A stretch of DNA of 64,000 bases from Ostreibacterium oceani (GTDB lineage Bacteria > Pseudomonadota > Gammaproteobacteria > Cardiobacteriales > Ostreibacteriaceae), in the NCBI RefSeq assembly GCF_009362845.1, contig NZ_WHNW01000007.1:25191-89190 (forward strand), read 5' to 3'. Position 1 is the stretch's first letter. Each line of letters begins with the position of its first letter. Positions 1 to 9,549 of the stretch are shown here, piece by piece. The notes below the pieces were generated by a model. The model was given only the letters and a program-made list of their open reading frames with translations, made no database searches and was not told where the DNA came from. Position numbers and translations under genes: made by a program.

Positions 1-160
1 GTGCACTATCTTTAAATGATTGTTTTTCGTGCCACATTTCCATCATAGTGCGGATAACACGTTCTGCTTTGCCATTGGTCTGTGGTCTAGCAATACGTGT
101 AAACTTTTGCCCGATGCCATTGTCACGACACGCTTTGACAAACGCCTGATTGGTTACAGG
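1..160 (-). mobile_element. IS481-family transposase remnant, C-terminal part
   Basis: Read leftward, this stretch is open and encodes a segment containing ARPQTNGKAERVIRT. That is the hallmark of the DDE catalytic core of IS481-type transposases, the E of NGKAER being the last catalytic acid. Upstream of it is FVKACRDNGIGQKFTR, also typical. The reading frame leaves the window at base 1. Similarity fades near bases 150-160, inside the signal-peptide region of the rightward gene, and the DDE aspartates are not found, so the element is cut at that point. I infer a truncated insertion sequence abutting, and probably damaging, the next gene. Confidence 0.75.
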
Positions 161-1996
161 GCCTTGTTTGTCGGCGGCCTTGTACTGGCGGGTGCTACAG
201 GTACTCAGAGCTTTGCTGGCACCTGTGTTGAGACTGGCGGTGGCGGGTCGGGTGTTTGGACTTGCTCAGGCACTTTTGTGCCCGCTGAATTCCCCAATAC
301 ATTCAATGTGCCAGCGGCTAATACGCTGATTTTGGATGCCAGTGTTGATGCCAGCATGCTGGATTCGAACGGATTCATTTTGCGAAACACCTCCGGCGCT
401 GCCGCAGACATGAGCCTAGAATTGCAAGCGGGTGCTATTATCCGCCATAATGATGGTACTCGCTTACGGGACCCACTGTTGGTTTTTAATGGAGAAGACG
501 GTACATTGTCTGCACTAATCTCCGGTCAAGTTATTTCCGATGAACGCGGTCTGGGCGTGCGCTCAACCAACAATACCTCCGTGGCTGCCGATAATTTCAT
601 TCGGATTGCCGAGACTGGAAGTATCAGGTCAAACCAAACCGCCATTTGGCAGGTCGTACGAGGCATTGGTAACATGCGGATAGATGTCGAAGGTACGCTG
701 TTCACCACGCAGGTACGGGGCATCCATACAACTCAGGGGAATGTCGATAATCCCCATGATATTGTCATTAACGTAGCCGAGACGGGAACGGTGGAATCGC
801 ACCAGCAGGCAATCTATATCGGCACCAATGGTACTGGCGTTGCTAGGGTTGATGTGGCTGGTGACGTTATCGGTGGTTGGAACATGGCGGACATCGGCGG
901 TGCCAACAGTAATTTCGGGCCGACCGCGGGCATCATTATTCAGGCGGAAGCGGCGGGCAGCGAGATTAGCATTCGGGACACCGGCACGCTCTCCAGTCTA
1001 AACGACATGGCCATCATGGATGACGACGACAATCGAAATACGTCAGTCCAAGCGCCGATGCAAATCATCAATGACGGCACCATCACTGGCTACATGCTAC
1101 TCGGTGGTGGTGATGATCAATTCACCAACAACTCAACGAATGCTTGGAATATCCGCAGTTTTGCAGACACTGACGGTGATTTAGTACGCGATACAGAAAG
1201 TGTTGCGGTATCGGACTTTGGTGCGGGTACCGATACCTTCACCAACGCCGCCACTGGCACGGTTCGTCTGTTAACCGTTTCTGATCAGACAAGTTTCACT
1301 TCGGGCACCGATGACGACACGGCACCAGCGACGGTGGATGCGACAGGTGAATACACAGTGGCTTTCGGTATGGCAAAATCGATTGCAGACGAAGGTGTCG
1401 AACAGGGTCACCTACTAAATCTGGAGACCTTTGAACACGCAGGCGTGATTACGCTTGCGGACGCCGAAACTGGTGGCGTAGCCCCTGTGACTGGTGATGT
1501 ACTGGTCATAACAGGATCAGACACTGCGGGTACAGACGGTGGCGGCCAGTTCACGGCTAACGGTGGCGAGTTGAGGTTAGATACGGTACTTAACGCTGGC
1601 GGCACGGATAGTGATTCAGATGTGTTGGTGCTGGATAATACAGCACTGGGTTCTGGTCCAGTGACGCTATCAATTACCAATGCGCTACTAGGTGCTGGAG
1701 CGTCTACCGACACTAATAACAACGGTCTGCTGGATGATGGCGAAGGCATTTTGGTCATCGAGGTATTAGGCGACTCTGCGACAGATGCTTTTACTATGGC
1801 GTCGATTCGTGATGGGGATTTTGAGTATACGCTAGAACAAAATTTGAACGATGGTAACTGGTATCTTGTCAGTCGATTTTCGCCCCCAGCAGCAATACCT
1901 ACATCAGGCGCGTCCAGTCAAACATTACTGGTAATTTTGCTTGCCGCACTAGGCAGCTTGGCGGTTGCTAGACGCAAGTGGCTAACGCGTTCATAA
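20..1996 (+). CDS. Secreted repeat-rich surface protein with IPTL-CTERM-like sorting tail; 5' end replaced by IS remnant
   Basis: The open frame gives 658 residues but its beginning is not credible: roughly the first 45 codons are the antisense of the IS481 remnant, and the only start there is a TTG. Native sequence seems to begin inside a signal peptide (LFVGGLVLAGATGTQSFAG), so the original start codon is probably lost. The middle is Gly/Thr/Asp-rich with many TGT-, DDG- and NDGTITG-like turns, as in beta-helical exported proteins. The last ~35 residues carry AIPTSG, a hydrophobic stretch and ARRKW, matching the plan of IPTL-CTERM sorting signals: short motif, one membrane span, basic end. 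A role as surface adhesin or filament is inference. It may be a pseudogene unless a non-ATG start near 146-164 is used. Confidence 0.6.
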   Translation: MFFVPHFHHSADNTFCFAIGLWSSNTCKLLPDAIVTTRFDKRLIGYRALFVGGLVLAGATGTQSFAGTCVETGGGGSGVWTCSGTFVPAEFPNTFNVPAANTLILDASVDASMLDSNGFILRNTSGAAADMSLELQAGAIIRHNDGTRLRDPLLVFNGEDGTLSALISGQVISDERGLGVRSTNNTSVAADNFIRIAETGSIRSNQTAIWQVVRGIGNMRIDVEGTLFTTQVRGIHTTQGNVDNPHDIVINVAETGTVESHQQAIYIGTNGTGVARVDVAGDVIGGWNMADIGGANSNFGPTAGIIIQAEAAGSEISIRDTGTLSSLNDMAIMDDDDNRNTSVQAPMQIINDGTITGYMLLGGGDDQFTNNSTNAWNIRSFADTDGDLVRDTESVAVSDFGAGTDTFTNAATGTVRLLTVSDQTSFTSGTDDDTAPATVDATGEYTVAFGMAKSIADEGVEQGHLLNLETFEHAGVITLADAETGGVAPVTGDVLVITGSDTAGTDGGGQFTANGGELRLDTVLNAGGTDSDSDVLVLDNTALGSGPVTLSITNALLGAGASTDTNNNGLLDDGEGILVIEVLGDSATDAFTMASIRDGDFEYTLEQNLNDGNWYLVSRFSPPAAIPTSGASSQTLLVILLAALGSLAVARRKWLTRS

Positions 1997-2024
1997 AAAA
2001 TAAAAAATATTTTTCTAAAATTTA

Positions 2025-2064
2025 AAGCAATGGCAGGTAGGCAATTAAGCGAACGCCATTGCTT
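2025..2064. terminator. Candidate bidirectional terminator between convergent genes
   Basis: A 10-bp perfect inverted repeat, AAGCAATGGC at 2025-2034 and GCCATTGCTT at 2055-2064, lies between the convergent surface-protein gene and purB. No long T tract follows on either side, so its strength is uncertain. Confidence 0.45.
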
Positions 2065-2181
2065 AAACACTTAAATGTCTTAAGCACTTAAATTTCAGTT
2101 AGCCTTCCTGAGTTTTCTATCGCTTTCCGTGTTTTTTCTGATTACGTTGGCGTTTTTTAACTAGCTATCGATATTGCTCTA

Positions 2182-3708
<1,527 letters not shown>

Positions 3709-3861
3709 TTATTAACAGGTCAGCAATAAAAATACTCAAAAACGAATAAGCAATAGGGAGATAACCCATAAAAGCAGGGCAGCGGTTATTTATTTATTCA
3801 ACCAATCAATAACCCAATCGACAAACTAATCACGAACGCGTGGTAATTTGCGAAAAAGCGC

Positions 3862-3890
3862 TTGCGTCTATGCCCAATATTGGGTAATAT
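3862..3890 (+). promoter_or_regulatory. Sigma-70-type promoter of tRNA-Val
   Basis: TTGCGT at 3862-3867 and TAATAT at 3885-3890 are separated by exactly 17 bp. They are followed by the GC-rich AGCGCC, then the tRNA 13 bp downstream of the -10 box. A GC-rich discriminator is typical of stable-RNA promoters under stringent control; that regulation is inferred. Confidence 0.6.
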
Positions 3891-3903
3891 AGCGCCTCAA
3901 TTT

Positions 3904-3980
3904 AGGCGCGTAGCTCAGTTGGTTAGAGCACTACCTTGACATGGTAGGGGTCGGTGGTTCGAGTCCACTCGTGCCTACCA
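3904..3980 (+). tRNA. tRNA-Val (anticodon GAC)
   Basis: A 77-nt cloverleaf. The 7-bp acceptor stem pairs AGGCGCG with CGTGCCT (one G-U). The D arm holds AGCTCAGTTGGTTAGAGC. The anticodon stem CTACC/GGTAG encloses loop TTGACAT with anticodon GAC at 3938-3940. The T arm contains GGTTCGAGTCC, and ACCA is encoded at the 3' end. It closely resembles E. coli tRNA-Val(GAC), which reads GUC/GUU codons. AT-rich accessory genes begin right after its 3' end, a common integration point. Confidence 0.97.
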
Positions 3981-4175
3981 AATTAAAGTGAAATTTTGGC
4001 GGATAAAGGATTTATCAGCGAATAGCCAATTGCTTTTATTTGGTATTTCAGCAACGTATACAGCAAATATCTCAGTAGGTTATCCTCCCAAAAAGATAGT
4101 CATATTATTTGAATTTTGCCAGTATATTTTCTATGAAACTCATTGACTGGTTGCTAGCCTCTGATTGCTTCCCAG

Positions 4176-5402
4176 TCATCCTAATTGCGGGGTTATCATG
4201 GATTGTTCTCGAGAGATCTTCGAGAAGGGTCTTTTGCAGCGCATCTCTTGCTGTTGTGGAGTTTCGTTAATCATCGTATTAGATTGTTCCTTTAAGAGAA
4301 TAAAAGTGCTTGCGGCCACCTTTTTATGCTCGTATTCATCCGCAGTTTTTTTAGCGTTTGATGCTAATTTACTCGCATAACCTATCAGTAAGCCATAGGG
4401 TATGGCCAATAACGCGCCTTTGAAAATCAATAGCCACATCTCGCTAATGTCTTCGATGTTAATGGTCTTCATAAAAACGACTAGCCCGGAAACAATAATC
4501 ATTAAAATCGCGACCCATGTCCACCATCGTTCTAATCCTCTTTCTTTTTTAACCACATCATCATACTCTTTTGCCAGTCCTGCGGCTAAGCCGCTAGGCA
4601 AAATACTATCAATCTCTTTAATCAACAAGCTCAACCTTTCACGATTAGCCTCCAACTCTTGACTTAAAGGGCGATTTGAATCATTGTCATCAGACTCTTC
4701 CCCAGTGGAATCCTCGAACCATTTTTGATAAAAACTATCTAATGTGTCTAGTTTTTCATTTGTCGATTCTACTTTTTCGTGCGTTTTGAAAATATCTTCT
4801 GCTTTTTCATTTATTTCTGAATAAGTATCCGACACTTTAGTCGTTAGACTTTTGTTTTCTTCTGTGTCGGTTACCCATTCGTCATACAGATTATCTAACT
4901 CCAAATGCTTGTTTTTGGCGTCTTTACTTTTTTCGGCAATGCTGTCAAGGAGTTGTTTAATTTCTTCATGCTCACCTTTGAGGGCTTCGGTGTCTAATGT
5001 ACTTCTTGCTCTTTCAATTAGTTCATCATAAGGTTTGAGCATTTGAACAATTGATTTCTTTGTTGTGACAGGCGTAATAAACGGTATTTCATTCAGATAA
5101 CCTATGGCATCTTGCAAATTCATCAGAAAGTTTGCGTGGAATGGGCCATACGAAGACAAAACGTTTCCGCTTGATTCTATTTTTTGCTTTGCGCTTTTGA
5201 GTGCATTGGTTATTTTTTGGTGGGTGATTAACTCCGGATCACAGCATTTTATTTGAAATTCAATGTGAGCAATCACTTTTCCGATATTTGCTAATATGGC
5301 ATCGTCATTGCTACTTTCTGTATTAATGTTACCTAAAGCTTCCTTGATGCCTTCTAAGGCCGCATGAATCGGATGGTCTCTAAATATTTCCTTGTTAGAC
5401 AT
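4176..5402 (-). CDS. Coiled-coil protein with two C-terminal membrane spans; 3' end frameshifted
   Basis: 408 residues. Residues ~1-140 are helical; ~140-285 are charged and coiled-coil-like (repeated EEIKQLL, EKVESTNEKLD patterns). Two membrane spans lie at ~293-311 (WWTWVAILMIIV...) and ~322-343, then a cytoplasmic KKTADEYEHKKVAAS segment resembling tails of large coiled-coil membrane proteins of unknown function. The frame is broken near 4244-4248: removing two bases (one GA of GAGA) continues the protein as DALQKTLLEDLSRTIHDNPA through to a TAA at 4105-4107, giving ~431 residues. The present C-terminus after PQQQ is therefore out-of-frame sequence. AT-rich and next to a tRNA gene, so possibly acquired. 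Function unknown. Confidence 0.75.
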   Translation of the reverse strand: MSNKEIFRDHPIHAALEGIKEALGNINTESSNDDAILANIGKVIAHIEFQIKCCDPELITHQKITNALKSAKQKIESSGNVLSSYGPFHANFLMNLQDAIGYLNEIPFITPVTTKKSIVQMLKPYDELIERARSTLDTEALKGEHEEIKQLLDSIAEKSKDAKNKHLELDNLYDEWVTDTEENKSLTTKVSDTYSEINEKAEDIFKTHEKVESTNEKLDTLDSFYQKWFEDSTGEESDDNDSNRPLSQELEANRERLSLLIKEIDSILPSGLAAGLAKEYDDVVKKERGLERWWTWVAILMIIVSGLVVFMKTINIEDISEMWLLIFKGALLAIPYGLLIGYASKLASNAKKTADEYEHKKVAASTFILLKEQSNTMINETPQQQEMRCKRPFSKISREQSMITPQLG

Positions 5403-5577
5403 TTATTATAAACTCCTGTGTGATTTCAAATATAATCTATATATGGGGTATTTTTATTTTTTCAAGTGCGATATGTAGTTTTATTTGGCTTTTTTGACGA
5501 TCAAACAACCATCTACCTGACATTCACCAATTCCTTAAAATTTGTTGTGTATCTTGGATACAGCTCCGGGCAAGAAA

Positions 5578-5760
5578 TTAATAGGCGAGATATAAAAAAG
5601 CATAGAAAAGCGAGATTACGTTGCTTGCGCCAATGATTTTCTGTTGAAGCTGATTGCGTTCACAATAATTTACAAAAATTTTTCTTTGCAAATAAATAAA
5701 TAGTAAAATGGGCAATGCAGTTATAAGCAATGCGATAATAAAAATAAATAACAAGTCCAT
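5578..5760 (-). CDS. Possible 60-residue membrane protein
   Basis: An ATG frame encoding a strongly hydrophobic N-terminal half (LLFIFIIALLITALPILLFI), a charged middle (YCERNQLQQK) and a second hydrophobic stretch at the C-terminus. No clear ribosome site and no family recognised. It sits alone in AT-rich sequence beside the frameshifted coiled-coil gene, in the same direction. It could be a small membrane protein of the accessory patch or a chance frame. Confidence 0.3.
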   Translation of the reverse strand: MDLLFIFIIALLITALPILLFIYLQRKIFVNYCERNQLQQKIIGASNVISLFYAFLYLAY

Positions 5761-6074
5761 AGGTTTACGCTCGAAGTTAGGTCACCAGAGTAACTGGGCT
5801 AATGTAATACAGCAATACGTACAATTTTATCATTAAATGCTATCAAGTGTTGGGGTAACGCAAATCGAATCAAACATGGTCAAAATAAAATATTCCATTC
5901 TTACTTCGTATAATTTATATTATGTTAAATGGCATTGGGGGTTCATTCATTGCTAGATACCACGATGGCTGCCTCAGTGCATCCCCTGTATATTTTTTCG
6001 TGACCTTTTTTGTAATCTATTTTCGTAATCAACTTACTGCAAAGTCATTTCTGCGTTCGAATGGCAATAATCAA
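5761..6074. other. AT-rich spacer without a supported gene
   Basis: About 310 bases between the 60-residue frame and the hydroxyacid dehydrogenase. A rightward frame of 63 codons starts here but is low in information, overlaps the dehydrogenase end and lacks a ribosome site. I see no hairpin or repeat of note. Confidence 0.5.
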
Positions 6075-7184
6075 TCAAACAATTCGATTATCGATTTGAC
6101 CCTGACAAAATAATTCGATATTACGGATGACCTGCGACCAAAGGGCTTTCATGGTATCCTGGCTGGCCCAGGCATTGTGTGGCGTAATCATGACGTTGGG
6201 CTGTCCCAGTAGTGGTTGAAAAGGATGTGTGGTGGTCATCGGCTCTTGTGTGAGTGTATCAAATCCAATGGCGCTAATTTGTTGATTAGCCAGTGCTTGC
6301 ACCGTGTCGGCTTCATTGGCTATACCACCTCTGGCGGTGTTGATAATCATGGGTTTTTTGTGCATTTGCTGGTAAGCTTTCCGATCAATTAAGTTAGCGG
6401 TGTCTTTCGTTAGCGGACAATGCAGCGAGATAATATCACTGGTTGCCAAAAACGTTTCCCACGAGACACAGGCGTATGGGTGTGTTTTGGCTTGATTGTT
6501 GCTGTCACTCGTTTTATGATGCAAATTGCCCGTATTCTCTGTATTCCCAGTATCGTTTGTATTGTTCATATTGCCACTATTGCGATACTCACTGGGTGCT
6601 AAAAATTGTACGTGCATTTTAAAGGCACTCGCGAGTTCAGCAACCGCCAAACCAATTGCGCCCTGCCCGATTAGCCCAATCGTCTTGCCGCATAAATCAT
6701 TCATTGGATGGTGGTGTAGGCAAAAAATGGGCGACTGATGCCAGTGCTGTTGCAAGACATCGTTGTGGTATGCCAATAAATGACGGCTGAGTGTCAATAT
6801 CATGGCAATGGTATGCTCTGCAACGGTTTGTTTGGCGTAAGCCGTCACGTTACAAACGGCAATGCCATGCGCTTTGCAATAATCAATATCGACATTATTA
6901 TAGCCCGTTGCCGAAACAACAATGAGTTTAAGCTGCGGCAATTGCGCGAGAACGTCAGCGTTAAGCACCACTTTATTCGTAATGGCAATATCGGCATCTT
7001 GTAGCCGTGGCACAATCAATTCAGGTGCTGTCTCATCATACGCAATCCATTCATGGGCGATGCTTGGTCGCGCCAACACGATATCACGCGGAAAGGTCTG
7101 TCTATCGAGAAAAACAATGGTTTTAGGCGTATTAGGCTGCTGATGGTGATGATTATTGTGATTATGATTATGGTTGCGCGTCAT
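6075..7184 (-). CDS. D-2-hydroxyacid dehydrogenase family protein (glycerate/hydroxypyruvate reductase-like)
   Basis: NAD(P)-dependent oxidoreductase of the D-isomer hydroxyacid dehydrogenase family. The nucleotide-binding GxGxxG lies at ~173-178 (GQGAIG). Catalytic Arg is at ~285 (TARGG), Glu at ~314 (TQEPM) and His at ~336 (TPHNAW). The substrate (glycerate/hydroxypyruvate or another 2-oxoacid) cannot be fixed by eye. Two oddities: a His/Asn-rich N-terminus (residues 4-18), and a ~38-residue Asn/Gly/Thr-rich insertion at ~199-236 with NTGN-type repeats, placed where the Rossmann fold normally decides NAD versus NADP. The core is otherwise complete. It starts 7 bp after the zinc-ribbon gene, so probably cotranscribed. 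Confidence 0.88.
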   Translation of the reverse strand: MTRNHNHNHNNHHHQQPNTPKTIVFLDRQTFPRDIVLARPSIAHEWIAYDETAPELIVPRLQDADIAITNKVVLNADVLAQLPQLKLIVVSATGYNNVDIDYCKAHGIAVCNVTAYAKQTVAEHTIAMILTLSRHLLAYHNDVLQQHWHQSPIFCLHHHPMNDLCGKTIGLIGQGAIGLAVAELASAFKMHVQFLAPSEYRNSGNMNNTNDTGNTENTGNLHHKTSDSNNQAKTHPYACVSWETFLATSDIISLHCPLTKDTANLIDRKAYQQMHKKPMIINTARGGIANEADTVQALANQQISAIGFDTLTQEPMTTTHPFQPLLGQPNVMITPHNAWASQDTMKALWSQVIRNIELFCQGQIDNRIV

Positions 7185-7191
7185 GCTGACC

Positions 7192-8298
7192 TCAAGCTTG
7201 GTATTGTGAAATGAAGTAAACCGCCAAAGACAAACCGATAGCGCCTAACCCCACCGCCGCGATGATTTTAGGGAGGCTTTTGGGGTAAGTACCAGAAACT
7301 TTACCTGTTTGCCCATTAATAACTACAACATAGTTTTTTCCAGCATATTCAAACCCACTGTACCAAACAGGCAATAGCAGGATTTTATAGGTTGATTGTT
7401 GATAGTGGATTTGTTTGGACTGGATGCGTTGTCGGTCACCGCCAATGTCGCGATAAATTTGTTGCACAATTTGTTGTTCAATGGCGACTTTCGCCTCGCT
7501 GAGTGCCGTGCCGATATCTAACTGGTAGTGTTCGGCTTGATGGCCTGCCAAGTAGGCTGCCGTATAAGGCTTTACCTGTGCTAAATGCCACGGGCGAAGT
7601 TTGCGAATAATGAGTTTGGGAAAGGTTTTTGAGGCATAAACTAACACATCATCAAAAAAACATCGTAGTTTGCCTGTTACGGGTCGCCAAATCGTGCGGG
7701 TATAAACTTCTGTTTGGCTATTGGCTTTTTTTCGCGTTTCACGGATGATTTTGCCACGTTCGCCATGATATTGGACGTTCGCCAGTGTGTCAAATGTCCA
7801 ATACGGCAAATAAACCCCATTGAATTGTTTGGCGTGTCCAGTCAGCCCTTTTAATGCGGCGGGCGCAAACCAACGTTTTTTAAGCCACTGAGCAAATAGT
7901 CGGTCTGTGTCGTGCTGACCAACAACAAACGGAATTAACCCATCAATGTGTAAGGTTTGTTGGGTGATGTCCATTTTGGCAATGGGGCTTTTGCAATACG
8001 GGCAACGCCCTGCGATTTCATTTTGTTGCCAGATAAAACTTGCACCGCACCGCGTGCAATCAATGGCTGTTTTGGCGTTAGGTGCTGTGAGTGGCTGACG
8101 CTGGATATTCGCTATGGCGGCATCTAACGATTGTTCGCGAAGCGCCAAAGGCGCGTTTGTCGTATGATCAGCATGGGTAATCGGGGTGTGCCACCCACAT
8201 GATTGGCAATGTAGCGCGTGTTTGCCAGCTTGGTAGTGGACACTGGCGCCGCATTGATCACAGCGAAATTCGTAGATTTTAGCCTGTTTCGGATGCAT
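7192..8298 (-). CDS. Double zinc-ribbon protein with C-terminal membrane anchor
   Basis: Two Cys4 ribbons open the protein: Cys13/16/31/34 (FRCDQCGAS ... CQSCGW) and a second CTRCGAS ... CPYCKSP near residues 80-105. A long uncharacterised middle domain follows (YLPYWTFDTLANVQYHGERG), then a single hydrophobic span near 345-363. Proteins of this plan are often called TFIIB-type or primosomal-like zinc-ribbon proteins, but no DNA-related function is shown. It lies downstream of the XpaC-like, TelA and SPFH genes in one leftward array (78 bp gap), suggesting a shared membrane-linked process. Function unknown. Confidence 0.75.
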   Translation of the reverse strand: MHPKQAKIYEFRCDQCGASVHYQAGKHALHCQSCGWHTPITHADHTTNAPLALREQSLDAAIANIQRQPLTAPNAKTAIDCTRCGASFIWQQNEIAGRCPYCKSPIAKMDITQQTLHIDGLIPFVVGQHDTDRLFAQWLKKRWFAPAALKGLTGHAKQFNGVYLPYWTFDTLANVQYHGERGKIIRETRKKANSQTEVYTRTIWRPVTGKLRCFFDDVLVYASKTFPKLIIRKLRPWHLAQVKPYTAAYLAGHQAEHYQLDIGTALSEAKVAIEQQIVQQIYRDIGGDRQRIQSKQIHYQQSTYKILLLPVWYSGFEYAGKNYVVVINGQTGKVSGTYPKSLPKIIAAVGLGAIGLSLAVYFISQYQA

Positions 8299-8310
8299 GC
8301 TTGCTACGCT

Positions 8311-8337
8311 GGGATACTAGGGATACTAGGGATACTA
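8311..8337. repeat. Three 9-bp direct repeats
   Basis: The unit gggatacta is repeated three times head to tail, just upstream of the zinc-ribbon gene start. Confidence 0.9.
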
Positions 8338-8376
8338 TAACTGACCACGGAAATTATATCACCTAACGTATCCGTG

Positions 8377-9453
8377 CTAGCGTTGGCTTGACGGTGAAAA
8401 TGGCGGCGGAATCGCGTTTGTTTCAAATTCAGACATCATTTCTAGCGCCATCCATTCTTTCATGCCTTTTTTCCAGCACATGGTCTCTGAATTAATGTCA
8501 TGATTAAGCAGCATATCTTGCACCGTATTTAGTGCCAGTGGCCCTACGCGCTGACCATTGACCATCAAATAATACGTCTTGGGTAATTGCGGAATGACGG
8601 GGTCGTTTTCTTGGGTCATTTCTCGTGCCATTTGCATCCCGAGTGCCATACCAACGCCGGCAGAAGCCATATCGCTACCCGAACCGCCTGATTCCATCCC
8701 TTTTGCGGCTTGCATCTGCGTATAAGCCCCCAAATCATCACCCAGAATAGTCAAGCCGGTCTTATCATCTAGCACTTGTTGGACTTTTTCAGGTAATGAA
8801 ATGTTTTCAATATACAATTGACCAATTTCTAAGCCATAAGCCGCAAATTCTGTTGCGGTCGCCTTGGTGACAGAGCTGGCTAACTCGCTGTATTTGCTCG
8901 CCAAAGTCGAGATGCTAAATGCTTCGCTGGCCAATTGCTCAGAAAATCGTGCAACCAGTGCTTGAGAGAGGTGTTCGCTGACTTCATCGATTTCAAAATT
9001 GCCATCGGTTCCGACCAGTTTTCGAAAAAATACCGCCGCATCGGCGATGCGAATGGTGTAAGACCCAAAAGCACGCAGGCGAATGAGTCCCACCGTCTGG
9101 TCTGTTAATGTAATGGCTTGTTTTGTCCCCCATTTTAGGGATAAAAAATCGGTCGTGTTAAAAAAATAAACCTCTGCCTTAAACGGACTTTCAAATCCAT
9201 GTTGCCAGTGCTGTAGTGACGATAAAACAGGTAGGTTTTCCGTTTTTAATTCATAAATGCCTGGGGTGAATACATCGGCTAGCTGCCCTAAATTAACCAA
9301 AATGGCGACCTGCCCTTCTCTGACAGTCAGTTTAGCGCCAAATTTAATTTCATTTCGGTAGCGCGGAAAGCGATACGCCATCGTGCTATCATCGGTTTGT
9401 GTCCATTCGATGATATCAACTAACTCACCACCTAGCCAATTCATTAACCCCAT
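8377..9453 (-). CDS. SPFH-domain protein with C-terminal GYF_2 domain (YdjI/virion-core-like)
   Basis: 358 residues. The N-terminal two thirds fits the SPFH/virion-core protein family related to Bacillus YdjI: an early GGELVDIIEW, then GQVAILVNLGQLADVFTPGIYEL, followed by an SPFH-like region and helix with ATEFAAYGLEIGQLYIENISLP. After a Gly/Ser/Met-rich linker (~255-285) comes a GYF_2-type module (YYLMVNGQRVGPL ... MCWKKGMKEWMAL), likely peptide-binding. SPFH proteins scaffold membrane microdomains; that role here is inference. It lies between telA and the zinc-ribbon gene, the usual company of this family. Confidence 0.85.
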   Translation of the reverse strand: MGLMNWLGGELVDIIEWTQTDDSTMAYRFPRYRNEIKFGAKLTVREGQVAILVNLGQLADVFTPGIYELKTENLPVLSSLQHWQHGFESPFKAEVYFFNTTDFLSLKWGTKQAITLTDQTVGLIRLRAFGSYTIRIADAAVFFRKLVGTDGNFEIDEVSEHLSQALVARFSEQLASEAFSISTLASKYSELASSVTKATATEFAAYGLEIGQLYIENISLPEKVQQVLDDKTGLTILGDDLGAYTQMQAAKGMESGGSGSDMASAGVGMALGMQMAREMTQENDPVIPQLPKTYYLMVNGQRVGPLALNTVQDMLLNHDINSETMCWKKGMKEWMALEMMSEFETNAIPPPFSPSSQR

Positions 9454-9487
9454 GGGTTTTCTCCTGCTATTTTTTTATATTGTGCCA

Positions 9488-9514
9488 ATTACGTCCATTA
9501 CGCTCATTACGCTC
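9488..9514. repeat. Three 9-bp direct repeats
   Basis: attacgtcc, attacgctc, attacgctc head to tail in the spacer between telA and the SPFH gene. Confidence 0.85.
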
Positions 9515-9549
9515 ATCACAACAATGTAAGCGATTAAACGAGTAGGCAA

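Noticed and set aside
5922-6113. 63-residue rightward frame
   Set aside because: No ribosome site, overlaps the dehydrogenase end, and lacks any recognisable sequence.
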